A stretch of 64,000 nucleotides of DNA from Brucella pituitosa. Lineage in GTDB: Bacteria; Pseudomonadota; Alphaproteobacteria; Rhizobiales; Rhizobiaceae. This document shows, piece after piece, positions 39,525-48,433 of the stretch. A model generated the notes under the pieces. That model was not told the DNA's origin, made no database searches, and worked only from the letters and a program-made list of their open reading frames with translations. Positions within the stretch are counted from its first letter, which is position 1. Every line of letters starts with the position of its first letter. Where the stretch lies: assembly GCF_003049685.1 (NCBI RefSeq), contig NZ_PYSY02000001.1:1488001-1552000 (forward strand), given 5' to 3'. The position numbers and the translations under genes are program-made.

Positions 39525-40592
39525 TTGAGCACGACAACAACCGCAACTAAAAAGAGGGGCGCCCGACGGCGCTCCTCTTCCATCGCTTTAGCGATCGCCA
39601 GTTTTCTGGTGATCGTAGCAACAACTTATCTTGGCCTTCTGGCCGTGACATTCTTCATTGGGCGCGTTGTCCCGATTGATCCTGTTCTGGCAATCGTCGG
39701 CGATCGCGCACCTGCGCATGTGGTTGAACGTGTGCGTCAGGAAATGGGCTTCAACCTGCCCTATTACCAGCAGTTTTACCTCTATGTGAAAGGTGTGCTG
39801 CAAGGCGACTTCGGAACATCTGTTCTGACCACAAATCCGGTCATGACCGATATTCGCCGCGTTTTCCCGGCGACCATGGAGCTTGCAACCATCGGCACGA
39901 TTATCGGCGCGCTGTTCGGCATTCCACTGGGTGTTCTGGCGGCAGTCAAGCGCGGCAGTATCATCGACCAGATCGTGCGCATCATTGGCCTTGTTGGCTA
40001 TTCAGTGCCGATTTTCTGGCTCGGCATGCTGGCCTTGCTGATTTTCTATGCCCGCCTTGGCTGGACGTCAGGGCCGGGCCGTATCGACATCACCTTTGAA
40101 TATACGTTTACGCCGATTACCGGATTTTACGTAATCGACGCTATCATCCAGCGCGATTGGGAAGCCCTGCGCAACATCATCTCGCACCTTGTTCTGCCAT
40201 CGGCGCTGCTTGGCTATTTCAGCCTCGCCTATATCAGCCGCATGACACGCTCATTCATGCTCAATGAGCTTGAGCAGGAGTATATTATTGCAGCACGTGC
40301 CAAGGGCATTTCTGAAACGCGGATCATCTGGGGCCACGCTCTGCGCAATGCAGCCGTGCCGCTCGTGACTGTGATTGTGCTTTCCTATGCTGGCCTGCTT
40401 GAAGGTTCGGTCCTGACCGAAACGATCTTTGCGTGGCCCGGCCTTGGTCTTTACATCACCAACTCGCTGCAAAACGCCGATATGAATGCCGTTCTGGGTG
40501 GTACTATTATCATCGGTTCGGTCTTTATCGCGCTCAACCTTGTGTCCGATCTCCTGTATCGGCTCCTTGATCCGAGGACGCGCGTAAGATGA
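39525..40592 (+). CDS. peptide ABC transporter permease (DppB-type)
   Basis: 355 aa inner membrane permease, about six spans. Starts at TTG (39525); this gives a basic 18-residue tail before the first span and no better start is near. The EAA loop is YIIAARAKGISETRIIWGHA. The C-terminal LLDPRTRVR is typical of DppB. Overlaps the next gene by ATGA. Confidence 0.93.
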   Translation: MSTTTTATKKRGARRRSSSIALAIASFLVIVATTYLGLLAVTFFIGRVVPIDPVLAIVGDRAPAHVVERVRQEMGFNLPYYQQFYLYVKGVLQGDFGTSVLTTNPVMTDIRRVFPATMELATIGTIIGALFGIPLGVLAAVKRGSIIDQIVRIIGLVGYSVPIFWLGMLALLIFYARLGWTSGPGRIDITFEYTFTPITGFYVIDAIIQRDWEALRNIISHLVLPSALLGYFSLAYISRMTRSFMLNELEQEYIIAARAKGISETRIIWGHALRNAAVPLVTVIVLSYAGLLEGSVLTETIFAWPGLGLYITNSLQNADMNAVLGGTIIIGSVFIALNLVSDLLYRLLDPRTRVR

Positions 40593-41521
40593 GTCAAATG
40601 ACAGACACTTCAAATCTTTCATGGCGCGAATGGCTGCTTTCCGAGCGTCCACAGTCCCGCATGCAAGCCCGCATGGGCCGCTCCTACATGATCTGGCGTC
40701 GTTTCACCGCGAATAAACTCGCAGTGATCGGCCTGATGATTATCATCGCACTGGTTCTGGTTGCAGCTTTTGCAAACGTGCTCGCACCGCATTCGCCGAC
40801 GCAAGGCGATCTCGCCAATGCGCGTCTCCTCCCGCCCGGCACACCGGGTTATCTGCTTGGTACTGACGATCAGGGACGTGACATTCTCTCCCGCCTGATT
40901 TTCGGCTCCCGCATCACACTTTATGTGGTGCTGCTGGTTGCTGTCATTGCAGCGCCTATCGGCCTTCTGGTCGGTACGGTTGCAGGCTATGCAGGTGGTT
41001 GGGTCGATGCCGTTCTGATGCGCATAACCGATATTTTCCTTGCCTTCCCGAAGCTTATTCTGGCGCTCGCCTTCGTTGCAGCATTGGGACCGGGCATTGA
41101 AAACGCCATCATTGCAATCGCGATTACCTCTTGGCCGCCTTATGCACGTATTGCACGTGCAGAAACGCTGACCGTGCGCAATTCCGATTACATCTCCGCT
41201 GTTCGTCTGATGGGTGCTTCACCTTTCCGTATCGTTCTGCGTCACATCATGCCGCTCTGCACCTCTTCGCTGATCGTCCGTGTGACGCTAGATATGGCAG
41301 GTATCATCCTGACTGCGGCAGGCCTCGGGTTTCTTGGTCTCGGTGCTCAGCCGCCACTACCGGAATGGGGTGCAATGATTGCATCAGGTCGCCGTTTCAT
41401 TCTCGACCAGTGGTGGGTTGCGGCCATGCCAGGTATCGCGATCCTCATCGTCAGCCTTGGCTTCAACTTCCTCGGTGATGGCCTGCGCGATGCACTCGAT
41501 CCGCGGGGTAACAACCAATGA
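40589..41521 (+). CDS. peptide ABC transporter permease (DppC-type)
   Basis: 310 aa, with an N-terminal OppC_N segment (FTANKLAVIGLMIIIALVLV), LLGTDDQGRDILSRLIFGSR, and EAA loop SDYISAVRLMGASPFRIVLR. Ends DALDPRGNNQ as is usual for DppC. ATGA overlaps on both sides show tight coupling. Confidence 0.94.
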   Translation: MSQMTDTSNLSWREWLLSERPQSRMQARMGRSYMIWRRFTANKLAVIGLMIIIALVLVAAFANVLAPHSPTQGDLANARLLPPGTPGYLLGTDDQGRDILSRLIFGSRITLYVVLLVAVIAAPIGLLVGTVAGYAGGWVDAVLMRITDIFLAFPKLILALAFVAALGPGIENAIIAIAITSWPPYARIARAETLTVRNSDYISAVRLMGASPFRIVLRHIMPLCTSSLIVRVTLDMAGIILTAAGLGFLGLGAQPPLPEWGAMIASGRRFILDQWWVAAMPGIAILIVSLGFNFLGDGLRDALDPRGNNQ

Positions 41522-42351
41522 AGCCACTTCTGACAGTTGATGATCTCCGCGTCACCTTCCCCACCCGTACCGGTGCTATTGAAGCCGTGCGCGGCGTGAG
41601 CTTTACGCTTGGCCGCGAACGTCTGGGCATCGTGGGTGAATCCGGTTCGGGCAAATCGCAAACCGGGCGTGCGATCATGGGACTCACACCTCCACACGCG
41701 CAGATCACTGCGAAGACGTTGCAGTTCGACGGTATCGATCTGCTGAACATCTCTGCACGTGAACGCCGCGCATTGCGCGGCGGTCGCGTCGCCATGGTGC
41801 TTCAGGACCCGAAATACTCTCTCAATCCGGTCATGACTATCGGCAGGCAAGTTGCCGAGACGCTCAAGGCTCACGGTAAGTATAGCAGCGGTGAAATTCG
41901 CAAGCGTTCGATTTCAATGCTTGAAGCTGTACAAATCCGTGATGCTGAGCGCGTGATGAAGCTCTATCCGCACGAAGTTTCAGGCGGCATGGGACAACGC
42001 GTCATGATTGCCATGATGCTCGTTGCAGAACCTGAATTGCTGATTGCCGATGAACCGACATCGGCACTTGACGTGACGGTTCAGCTCGAAGTGCTTGGCA
42101 TTCTCGACAAGCTGGTAGCGGAACGCGGTATGGGGCTGATTTTCATCAGCCATGATCTGCGTCTCGTGTCATCCTTCTGCGACCGCGTTATCGTCATGTA
42201 TGCAGGCAAGATCGTTGAAGAGATTGCAGCAAGCGATCTCGCCAATGCGAAACACCCCTATACGCAAGGACTGCTGAATTGCATGCCCAAGATCGGAGCG
42301 GATCAACATCCCCTGCCCACCTTGCAGCGTCAGGAGGCATGGCGGCTATGA
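41518..42351 (+). CDS. peptide ABC transporter ATPase (DppD-type)
   Basis: 277 aa. Walker A GESGSGKSQTGRAIMGL (about 40-56), signature VSGGMGQRVMIAMML, Walker B LLIADEPTSALDVTVQ, H-loop ISHDLRLVSSF. Ends without the longer C-terminal oligopeptide signature. Start overlaps the stop of the permease gene by ATGA. Confidence 0.94.
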   Translation: MKPLLTVDDLRVTFPTRTGAIEAVRGVSFTLGRERLGIVGESGSGKSQTGRAIMGLTPPHAQITAKTLQFDGIDLLNISARERRALRGGRVAMVLQDPKYSLNPVMTIGRQVAETLKAHGKYSSGEIRKRSISMLEAVQIRDAERVMKLYPHEVSGGMGQRVMIAMMLVAEPELLIADEPTSALDVTVQLEVLGILDKLVAERGMGLIFISHDLRLVSSFCDRVIVMYAGKIVEEIAASDLANAKHPYTQGLLNCMPKIGADQHPLPTLQRQEAWRL

Positions 42352-43097
42352 GTACAGCATCAGCACTCAGCGTTGATAAGGTTGACGTATTTTTCGATCA
42401 TTTCCATGCATTGAAATCAGTCAGCATCGAAGTGGCGCGGGGCGAGTCCTATGGGCTCGTTGGCGAATCCGGTTCCGGAAAATCCACACTACTGCGCGCA
42501 GTGGCGGGGCTTGCACCCATTGATGACGGCGAAGTTCGCATCGATGGGAATATGCTCAAGACACCGCGTGACAAGGCGTTTTACCGCACTGTGCAAATGG
42601 TGTTTCAGGACCCTTATGGCTCCCTTCACCCGCGCCAGACAGTCGACCGCCTTTTGCTCGAACCACTCGCCATTCATGGCGTGGAAGACAGCGAAAAGCG
42701 TATTGTCCGCGCACTGGATGAAGTGGGCCTGGGTTCAGGCTTCCGCTTCCGCTATCCGCATCAGCTGTCGGGTGGCCAACGACAGCGTATCGCTATTGCA
42801 CGCGCATTGATTGTCGAACCAAGCATCCTACTTCTCGATGAACCAACCTCGGCGCTTGATGCTTCCGTTCAGGCGGAAGTGCTAAACCTGCTTGAACAAG
42901 TACGCCGTGATCGCAAGCTGACCTTTGTAATGGTGAGCCACGATCTGGGAGTCGTCACCCATATGTGTGATCGGCTCGCCGTTATGCGCAATGGCGAAGT
43001 TGTGGAACAGCTTGAGGCATCAGACCTCGTAAACGGCAATATCAACGCCGATTATACAAAGAACCTGATGCGAGCCAGCGAAGGCTTCAAACGCTAA
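42348..43097 (+). CDS. peptide ABC transporter ATPase (DppF-type)
   Basis: 249 aa from MSTASALSVDKVDVFFDHFH. The ATG at 42348 is ten bases past AGGAGG and overlaps the previous stop; the in-frame ATG at 42339 is too close to that site. Walker A GESGSGKSTLLRAVAGL, signature LSGGQRQRIAIARAL, Walker B ILLLDEPTSALDASVQ, H-loop SHDLGV. Last gene of the importer, followed by a terminator. Confidence 0.94.
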   Translation: MSTASALSVDKVDVFFDHFHALKSVSIEVARGESYGLVGESGSGKSTLLRAVAGLAPIDDGEVRIDGNMLKTPRDKAFYRTVQMVFQDPYGSLHPRQTVDRLLLEPLAIHGVEDSEKRIVRALDEVGLGSGFRFRYPHQLSGGQRQRIAIARALIVEPSILLLDEPTSALDASVQAEVLNLLEQVRRDRKLTFVMVSHDLGVVTHMCDRLAVMRNGEVVEQLEASDLVNGNINADYTKNLMRASEGFKR

Positions 43098-43102
43098 AAT
43101 GA

Positions 43103-43128
43103 AGGGGGCCAAAAGGTCCCCTTTTTAT
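43103..43128 (+). terminator. terminator of the peptide importer operon
   Basis: AAGGGGGCC / GGTCCCCTT with an AAAA loop, one G-T pair, followed by TTTATT. Confidence 0.9.
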
Positions 43129-43150
43129 TGGAGCAGAATCCGACCGGAGT

Positions 43151-43226
43151 GAAACGCGCTCTGACTGTTTATTTTAACGCACATCTTGTCCGAAAACCGT
43201 TTCACACTTTTCGGGACACGCTCTAA
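43151..43226. repeat. palindromic intergenic repeat (module A, inverted)
   Basis: GCGCTCTGACTG, then GCACATCTTGTCCGAAAACC and CACTTTTCGGGACACGCTCT: the module A consensus in reverse orientation relative to 12591. Confidence 0.8.
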
Positions 43227-44332
43227 TCATCCGAGCCGCGGCGCGCATTGTCGCCATCCTGACCGCGCCGCCAATAAGCGACAATCAATTGCTTGTCCTT
43301 CGGGATATTTCGTTCTTTGCGCATATAGGTGCGGATCGAACGGAACGCGTTGAACTCGCACCCCACCCAAACATAGATGCTCTCTTCGCCTTCTGGTAGC
43401 TCCACGGCGCGGACCGCATCCTGCAGAAGCGTCGTTGTGCCTGCTTCGGCTCCCTTGCGATGCAGCCATTGCAGGTCCACATCGGCGCGGGACTGAATGG
43501 CCTGTTCTTCCGCCTCACTGTCGATCTCGACACGGACGACCGCCTTGGCACCTTCCGGAAGACGCTCCAGAATACGGCCAATCGCCGGAAGAGCGGTCTC
43601 ATCACCAGCCAGCAGATACCAATTCGCATCATCAGCAGCATCACCGCCGCCGGGGCCTGTCATACCGACAATATCGCCGGGCTTGGCGCTGATCGCCCAG
43701 CCGGAACCCGGGGCATTGCAGTCATCGCCATGAACAACCATGTCGATATCTACCCAACCTGCCTTGGGATCGATCTGGCGGATCGTATAAACACGTGTCG
43801 CAAGCTTGGCATCACCATCTGGCCAGACAGGGCGACCATCTTCGCCCGATACGGGCCATTGCGGTTCAGCGAGGCCCTTTGGCGGAAACAGCAGACGAAT
43901 ATGCAGACCTGTATGGGCGAAGCGAACAAGCTCGTTACCCTTTAAGCGTACGCGACGCATATGCGGCGTTACATTGCTGACGGCAACGACCTGCATTTCA
44001 CGGAAATAAGGCAGCGGCAAACCAGCGGCACCGTCACCTTCCCAGATGATCTTTGGCTTCGGGCTTCCCTTATCGAGAAACTCGAGCACATGTTCGGCGA
44101 TGGAATATTTCATATAGGCGAGACCGGTTTCATCACCGCTCTTTACGTCAACGCTGACGATCTCATCGTCCCACTGCACATCTGCCTGACCAAAACTCAA
44201 AATCAGCTTTGCGCTGCTCTCCTGCCGTTGCACATCAGCATGTTCAACAAAATGATCCAGCAACTGATTAACGATGCGATCAGGATTATTGAGTGCAATA
44301 CGGGTATTGGCGTTCAGGCCCAGATCAGACAT
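43223..44332 (-). CDS. siderophore-interacting protein with N-terminal DUF2218
   Basis: 369 aa. Residues 1-90 are DUF2218 (PDRIVNQLLDHFVEHADVQR and YMKYSIAEHVLEFLD). Residues about 105-369 form the SIP/ViuB ferric-siderophore reductase: FAD-binding RVYTIRQID, DIDMVVHGD and GDIVGMTGPGGG, then NAD(P)H-side LLAGDETALPAIGRILERLP and a C-terminal GCEFNAFRSIRTYMRKER. Frees iron from imported siderophores in relatives. No siderophore genes are adjacent; single gene. Confidence 0.9.
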   Translation of the reverse strand: MSDLGLNANTRIALNNPDRIVNQLLDHFVEHADVQRQESSAKLILSFGQADVQWDDEIVSVDVKSGDETGLAYMKYSIAEHVLEFLDKGSPKPKIIWEGDGAAGLPLPYFREMQVVAVSNVTPHMRRVRLKGNELVRFAHTGLHIRLLFPPKGLAEPQWPVSGEDGRPVWPDGDAKLATRVYTIRQIDPKAGWVDIDMVVHGDDCNAPGSGWAISAKPGDIVGMTGPGGGDAADDANWYLLAGDETALPAIGRILERLPEGAKAVVRVEIDSEAEEQAIQSRADVDLQWLHRKGAEAGTTTLLQDAVRAVELPEGEESIYVWVGCEFNAFRSIRTYMRKERNIPKDKQLIVAYWRRGQDGDNARRGSDD

Positions 44333-44408
44333 GCCTGCTCTCCTATATTTAAACGGTGAACAAGCTTTATCTGAATGTAAGATGACAATTCAAGTCATCT
44401 TTTCTCGA

Positions 44409-45620
44409 TCAGCGCGGTTTGATGCCGCAATAAATTGTGACGGGTAAAGCCTGGCGCCATGCATCAAAAGAACCAAGAGCGCCTGCTTGTGCGACCTGCA
44501 GCCGCGTAAGCTCCCCCTCATGCTGTTGTCGCCAGTTGAAAAGCTGCATTTCGCTCTGCAATGTCACCGCATTGGCAATAAGTCGGCCGCCGGGCTTCAG
44601 CGCCGCCCAGCAGGCCTCGATCACACCTTCATCCGTAACACCGCCACCGATGAAAATCGTGTCAGGCGCTTCAAGGCCATTTAGGGCTCCGGGCGCTTCG
44701 CCTTTTATCAGCTGTAAGCCGGGCACGCCCAGCGCGCGCGCATTGCGCTCAATCATGCCTTGCCGATTTTCATCGGCCTCAATAGAAATGGCGCGGCACG
44801 ATGGATGCACACGCATCCATTCTATGCCGATAGAACCGCAACCTGCGCCGACATCCCAGAGAAGTTGCCTCGGAAGGGGCTGCAACCGCGAGAGCGTCAC
44901 GGCACGAATATCGCGTTTGGTCAGCTGACCGTCATTTTCAAAAGCTGCATCGCGCAATCCGCTGACGGGTGAGAAAACAACAGAATCTGACGCAGCGATG
45001 CATTCAATTGCCAGAACATTGAGATCGGCGCAGTTCTCCTGTGACCAGTCTTCCGCCCGACCGCTGATGCACTTTTCCTTTGGCCCGCCCAAATGTTCAA
45101 GCACGGTCAGGCGGCTTTGACCGAACCCTTTGCCCTTCAGAAGCTTGGCGGCTTTTGCAGGTGTTGTGCCATCATTGCTGAGCACAAGAATTTTCTCTCC
45201 CGGCAGAACATGTGGTGCCAGCAATTCTAACGGACGCCCATGCACGCTGACCGTACGCACCTCTTGCAATGCCCATGCCATACGGCTCGCCGCCAGCGAA
45301 ATTGAGGATGGAAACGGGATGATCTGCATATCTTGTGACGAGAAATGACGGCTCAGAGATGCGCCCATGCCAAAAAACATCGGATCGCCGCTTGCCAGAA
45401 CCACAACCTGCCTGCCGCGCTGCGCCTCGATCATCGGAAACGAATTGTCGAACGGAGATGGCCATGAAACTCGCTCGGCTTTGGCCTCATCATCGAGAAA
45501 AGCCAGATGACGCTTGCCGCCGAAAATGACGTCCGCATTGACGAGCGCGTTGCGGGCATTTTTACCAAGGCCCGCCAATCCATCTTCACCAATACCGATA
45601 ACTGTCAGCCAGCAGCTCAT
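44409..45620 (-). CDS. cobL: precorrin-6Y C5,15-methyltransferase (decarboxylating), CbiE-CbiT fusion
   Basis: Methylates precorrin-6B (6Y) at C5 and C15 and removes the C12 acetate carboxyl. 403 aa from MSCWLTVIGIGEDGLAGLGK. The 72-residue upstream extension is dropped since it would overlap the divergent cobG spacer and lacks family similarity. N-terminal CbiE-like domain (1-200); C-terminal CbiT-like domain with SAM motif LLWDVGAGCGSIGIEWMR. Divergent from cobG with a 73-bp gap. Confidence 0.96.
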   Translation of the reverse strand: MSCWLTVIGIGEDGLAGLGKNARNALVNADVIFGGKRHLAFLDDEAKAERVSWPSPFDNSFPMIEAQRGRQVVVLASGDPMFFGMGASLSRHFSSQDMQIIPFPSSISLAASRMAWALQEVRTVSVHGRPLELLAPHVLPGEKILVLSNDGTTPAKAAKLLKGKGFGQSRLTVLEHLGGPKEKCISGRAEDWSQENCADLNVLAIECIAASDSVVFSPVSGLRDAAFENDGQLTKRDIRAVTLSRLQPLPRQLLWDVGAGCGSIGIEWMRVHPSCRAISIEADENRQGMIERNARALGVPGLQLIKGEAPGALNGLEAPDTIFIGGGVTDEGVIEACWAALKPGGRLIANAVTLQSEMQLFNWRQQHEGELTRLQVAQAGALGSFDAWRQALPVTIYCGIKPR

Positions 45621-45693
45621 AAGCGTTGCTCCTTTTTCCCGTTCGTATGGCGGCACAGTAGTAAGTGCAAGCACGAAGGCGTATAAGGCCAAT

Positions 45694-47001
45694 ATGTTGA
45701 GCCAGCAAAGCAGCCAAACCGACGCGAGCAGACCCGACCGGCGCAATGCCTGCCCCGGCTTGTCACGCATGGTCATGGCAAAAGATGGGGCAATTGCCCG
45801 CATCAAGCTTCCCTTGGGAAGGATCAGTGCTTCCAAAGCACGTGTTTTGGCCGAAATTGCTCAAGAGTTTGGAAACTGCACGATCGAACTTTCGATTCGC
45901 TCAAACGTACAAATACGCGGCATCGCGCCCGCCAATTGGGCTAAAGCAATTACAGCGCTCTATGATGCTGGTTTTGGTGCAGACAATCCGTCTGCCGATG
46001 ACATTCGCAATGTGATGGTAAGCCCCACCGCATCAGTCGATCAGTCACAGCTTGCCGATACCTCCGGCCTTGCGACTTCGTTGCTGACAATGCTTGAAGG
46101 CACTGAAAAATATCACGCGCTATCGCCAAAATTTTCTTTCCAGATTGATGGCGGCGAAAATTGCGCGATGATTTCACATTCGGGCGATATCTGGCTCTCG
46201 GCAATGGATGATGGCACACATTACGTGTTCGGCCTGGCGTCGTCGCCGGATACCCAGCCTGTCGGCATGATCAAACAAACGCAAGCGCTCTCGTTGATCA
46301 AAGCCCTGCTTGATCTGTTTCAAAGCCGCGCCGGAGCAGGCGTGGCACGGATGAAGCACCTTTTAGAAACCTTGCCGCAGGATCAATTCTTGCGAGAGCT
46401 GCCTTTTGAGTTCTCTCCCGCACCGATTTGGGAACGAAAGCCGACAAAACCCTTCTCATGGCTCGGGACACACTTGCAGAATGACGGACGATTTTATGTA
46501 GGCGCAATGCCACTTCTCGGAAGATTGCAGACGGAACAATTGCATAAGCTGGCCCGGCTTGCGGAGAGCGTGAATGGCGGCGAAATTCGCCTCACACCAT
46601 GGCAAGGCATTCTCCTGCCAAACATCGGGCAAGCAGACTGCAACCGGGCCTCAGCCAGATTGAACGAACTGGGATTGGCAACGTCACCAGAAGCCCCACA
46701 AGCACGCCTTCGGGCATGTTCCGGTTCAACCGGCTGTGCTTCCGCCCTTGCGGACACTTTGACCGACGCTCAACATCTCGCAGATTTGCTGATTGCCGGC
46801 AACAAACAGGTCCATGTTACGGGTTGCGCCAAATCCTGCGCAGCGCTTTCTCCTCTGCCACATACGCTTTTGGCGCGTTCGCATGGTCATTATGATCTCT
46901 TTTCGCAAGACAGTGCTGGACCATCGCGTTTCGGGCAGCTATTGGCCTCAAACGTCACTATTGACGAGGCTGCGTTTATTTTGAACGCCCGGAATCTATA
47001 A
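45694..47001 (+). CDS. cobG: precorrin-3B synthase
   Basis: O2-dependent monooxygenase of the aerobic B12 pathway that hydroxylates precorrin-3A and forms the gamma-lactone. 435 aa from MLSQQSSQTDASRPDRRNAC. Sulfite/nitrite-reductase-like fold with two ferredoxin-like repeats (KLPLGRISASKARVLAEIAQ; RLTPWQGILLPNIG). The [4Fe-4S] cysteines are in RACSGSTGCAS and TGCAKSCA (46715-46860). Its presence marks the aerobic route. Separated from cobH by a palindromic repeat. Confidence 0.95.
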   Translation: MLSQQSSQTDASRPDRRNACPGLSRMVMAKDGAIARIKLPLGRISASKARVLAEIAQEFGNCTIELSIRSNVQIRGIAPANWAKAITALYDAGFGADNPSADDIRNVMVSPTASVDQSQLADTSGLATSLLTMLEGTEKYHALSPKFSFQIDGGENCAMISHSGDIWLSAMDDGTHYVFGLASSPDTQPVGMIKQTQALSLIKALLDLFQSRAGAGVARMKHLLETLPQDQFLRELPFEFSPAPIWERKPTKPFSWLGTHLQNDGRFYVGAMPLLGRLQTEQLHKLARLAESVNGGEIRLTPWQGILLPNIGQADCNRASARLNELGLATSPEAPQARLRACSGSTGCASALADTLTDAQHLADLLIAGNKQVHVTGCAKSCAALSPLPHTLLARSHGHYDLFSQDSAGPSRFGQLLASNVTIDEAAFILNARNL

Positions 47002-47072
47002 GAGTGTATCCCGAACAGTGCGAAACAGTTTTCGGGTAAGATGCGCATTAAACAACAGGTAGAGCGGACGCC
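47001..47072. repeat. palindromic repeat inside the cobG-cobH gap
   Basis: GTATCCCGAACAGTGCGAAA with complementary TTTTCGGG, then AAGATGCGCATTAAAC and AGAGCGG; a module A copy. It fills the whole spacer between two operon genes, so it is transcribed with them. Confidence 0.8.
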
Positions 47073-47699
47073 ATGACAGAGTATATCCGCGATGGACAGG
47101 CCATTTACGACCGCTCCTTCGCCATCATCCGTTCTGAGGCCGATCTGAGCCGCATTCCCGCCGATCTCGAAAAGCTTGCCGTACGCGTTGCCCACGCATC
47201 CGGTATGGTTGACATTGTTGAAGACCTCGTCTTTTCGAGTGACGCAGGGCACGCCGGGCGAGATGCTCTTCTCAGAGGCGCGCCAATCCTCTGCGATGCA
47301 CGCATGGTCGCAGAAGGCATCACCCGGTCGCGTCTGCCAGCCAATAATGAAGTCATCTGCACACTGAACGATCCATCCGTGCCGGAACTGGCAGCGAGGA
47401 TCGGCAACACGCGCTCTGCAGCCGCACTTGATCTCTGGCTTCCACATCTTGAAGGCAGCATAGTTGCAATCGGCAATGCACCGACCTCCCTCTTCCGCCT
47501 GTTTGAAATGCTCGACAATGGCGCGCCGAAACCTGCGCTTATCATCGGCATGCCGGTCGGCTTTGTGGGCGCTGCCGAATCCAAAGACGAACTGGCTGAA
47601 AACAGCCGTGGTGTCCCTTTCGTCATCGTGCGCGGACGTCGTGGTGGCAGCGCCATGACCGCAGCTGCCGTCAATGCACTTGCTTCGGAGCGCGAATAA
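47073..47699 (+). CDS. cobH: precorrin-8X methylmutase
   Basis: Moves the C11 methyl to C12, giving hydrogenobyrinic acid. 208 aa. Catalytic His41 in VRVAHASGM; other family segments are [24 protein letters not shown] and [17 protein letters not shown]. Its stop overlaps the cobI start (TAATG). Confidence 0.97.
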   Translation: MTEYIRDGQAIYDRSFAIIRSEADLSRIPADLEKLAVRVAHASGMVDIVEDLVFSSDAGHAGRDALLRGAPILCDARMVAEGITRSRLPANNEVICTLNDPSVPELAARIGNTRSAAALDLWLPHLEGSIVAIGNAPTSLFRLFEMLDNGAPKPALIIGMPVGFVGAAESKDELAENSRGVPFVIVRGRRGGSAMTAAAVNALASERE

Positions 47700-48433
47700 T
47701 GGCGCAAAAAGGTAAGCTTTATGGTCTGGGCGTCGGTCCCGGCGATCCTGAACTCATCACGCTCAAAGCGCTTCGACTGCTCAAATCTGCCCCTGTGGTC
47801 GCCTACCACGCAGCCAAGGGCAAAAAGGGCAACGCACTGACGATTGTCGAAACCTATCTGTCTTCAGAACAGACTTTGGTTCCACTTATCTATCCGGTGA
47901 CGACAGAGAAACTGCCCGCTCATATGGATTACGAGCAGATAGTCAGCGATTTCTACAGCGAGATCACGACCACAATCGCAAGCCATCTCGATGCGGGTCG
48001 TGACGTGGCGGTGATTGCCGAGGGCGATCCGTTCTTCTACGGCTCGTTCATGTATATTCACGACCGACTGGCCGAAAAATACGAAACGGAAGTCGTGCCC
48101 GGTGTTTGCTCGGTCTTGGGTGCCGCCGCCGTACTTGGTGCACCGCTCGTCTATCGCAATCAGACGCTTTCGATCCTCTCCGGAGTCATGAGCGCGGAAG
48201 AACTCAAAAAACGTCTTGCTGGCACCGAGGCCGCAGCCATCATGAAACTCGGCAAAAATCTCGACAAGGTTCGCAACGTCCTGACTGAGCTTGGGCTGAT
48301 GGATCGCGCGCTCTATATCGAGCGCGCAACTATGCAGAACCAGCGCATTGCGCCCTTGGCGGAAGTCAGCGGCAGCGATTGCCCTTATTTCTCGATCATT
48401 CTCGTTCCGGGCAGCAAGTGGAACGGCGCATGA
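47699..48433 (+). CDS. cobI: precorrin-2 C20-methyltransferase
   Basis: SAM-dependent methylation of precorrin-2 at C20. 244 aa, tetrapyrrole methylase fold: [20 protein letters not shown] (8-27), [20 protein letters not shown] and [20 protein letters not shown]. Overlaps cobH at the start and the cobJ fusion at the stop (ATGA). Confidence 0.97.
   Translation: MAQKGKLYGLGVGPGDPELITLKALRLLKSAPVVAYHAAKGKKGNALTIVETYLSSEQTLVPLIYPVTTEKLPAHMDYEQIVSDFYSEITTTIASHLDAGRDVAVIAEGDPFFYGSFMYIHDRLAEKYETEVVPGVCSVLGAAAVLGAPLVYRNQTLSILSGVMSAEELKKRLAGTEAAAIMKLGKNLDKVRNVLTELGLMDRALYIERATMQNQRIAPLAEVSGSDCPYFSIILVPGSKWNGA

Noticed and set aside
36767..43097. Dipeptidase-importer operon as a D-Ala-D-Ala (ddp) system
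   Set aside because: The peptidase is of the M19 zinc dipeptidase family, not the DdpX/VanX type, so a general dipeptide role is more likely.
45621..45836. A 72-residue hydrophobic extension of cobL
   Set aside because: It spans the promoter gap and the cobG start; CobL proteins begin at MSCWLTVIGIGEDG.
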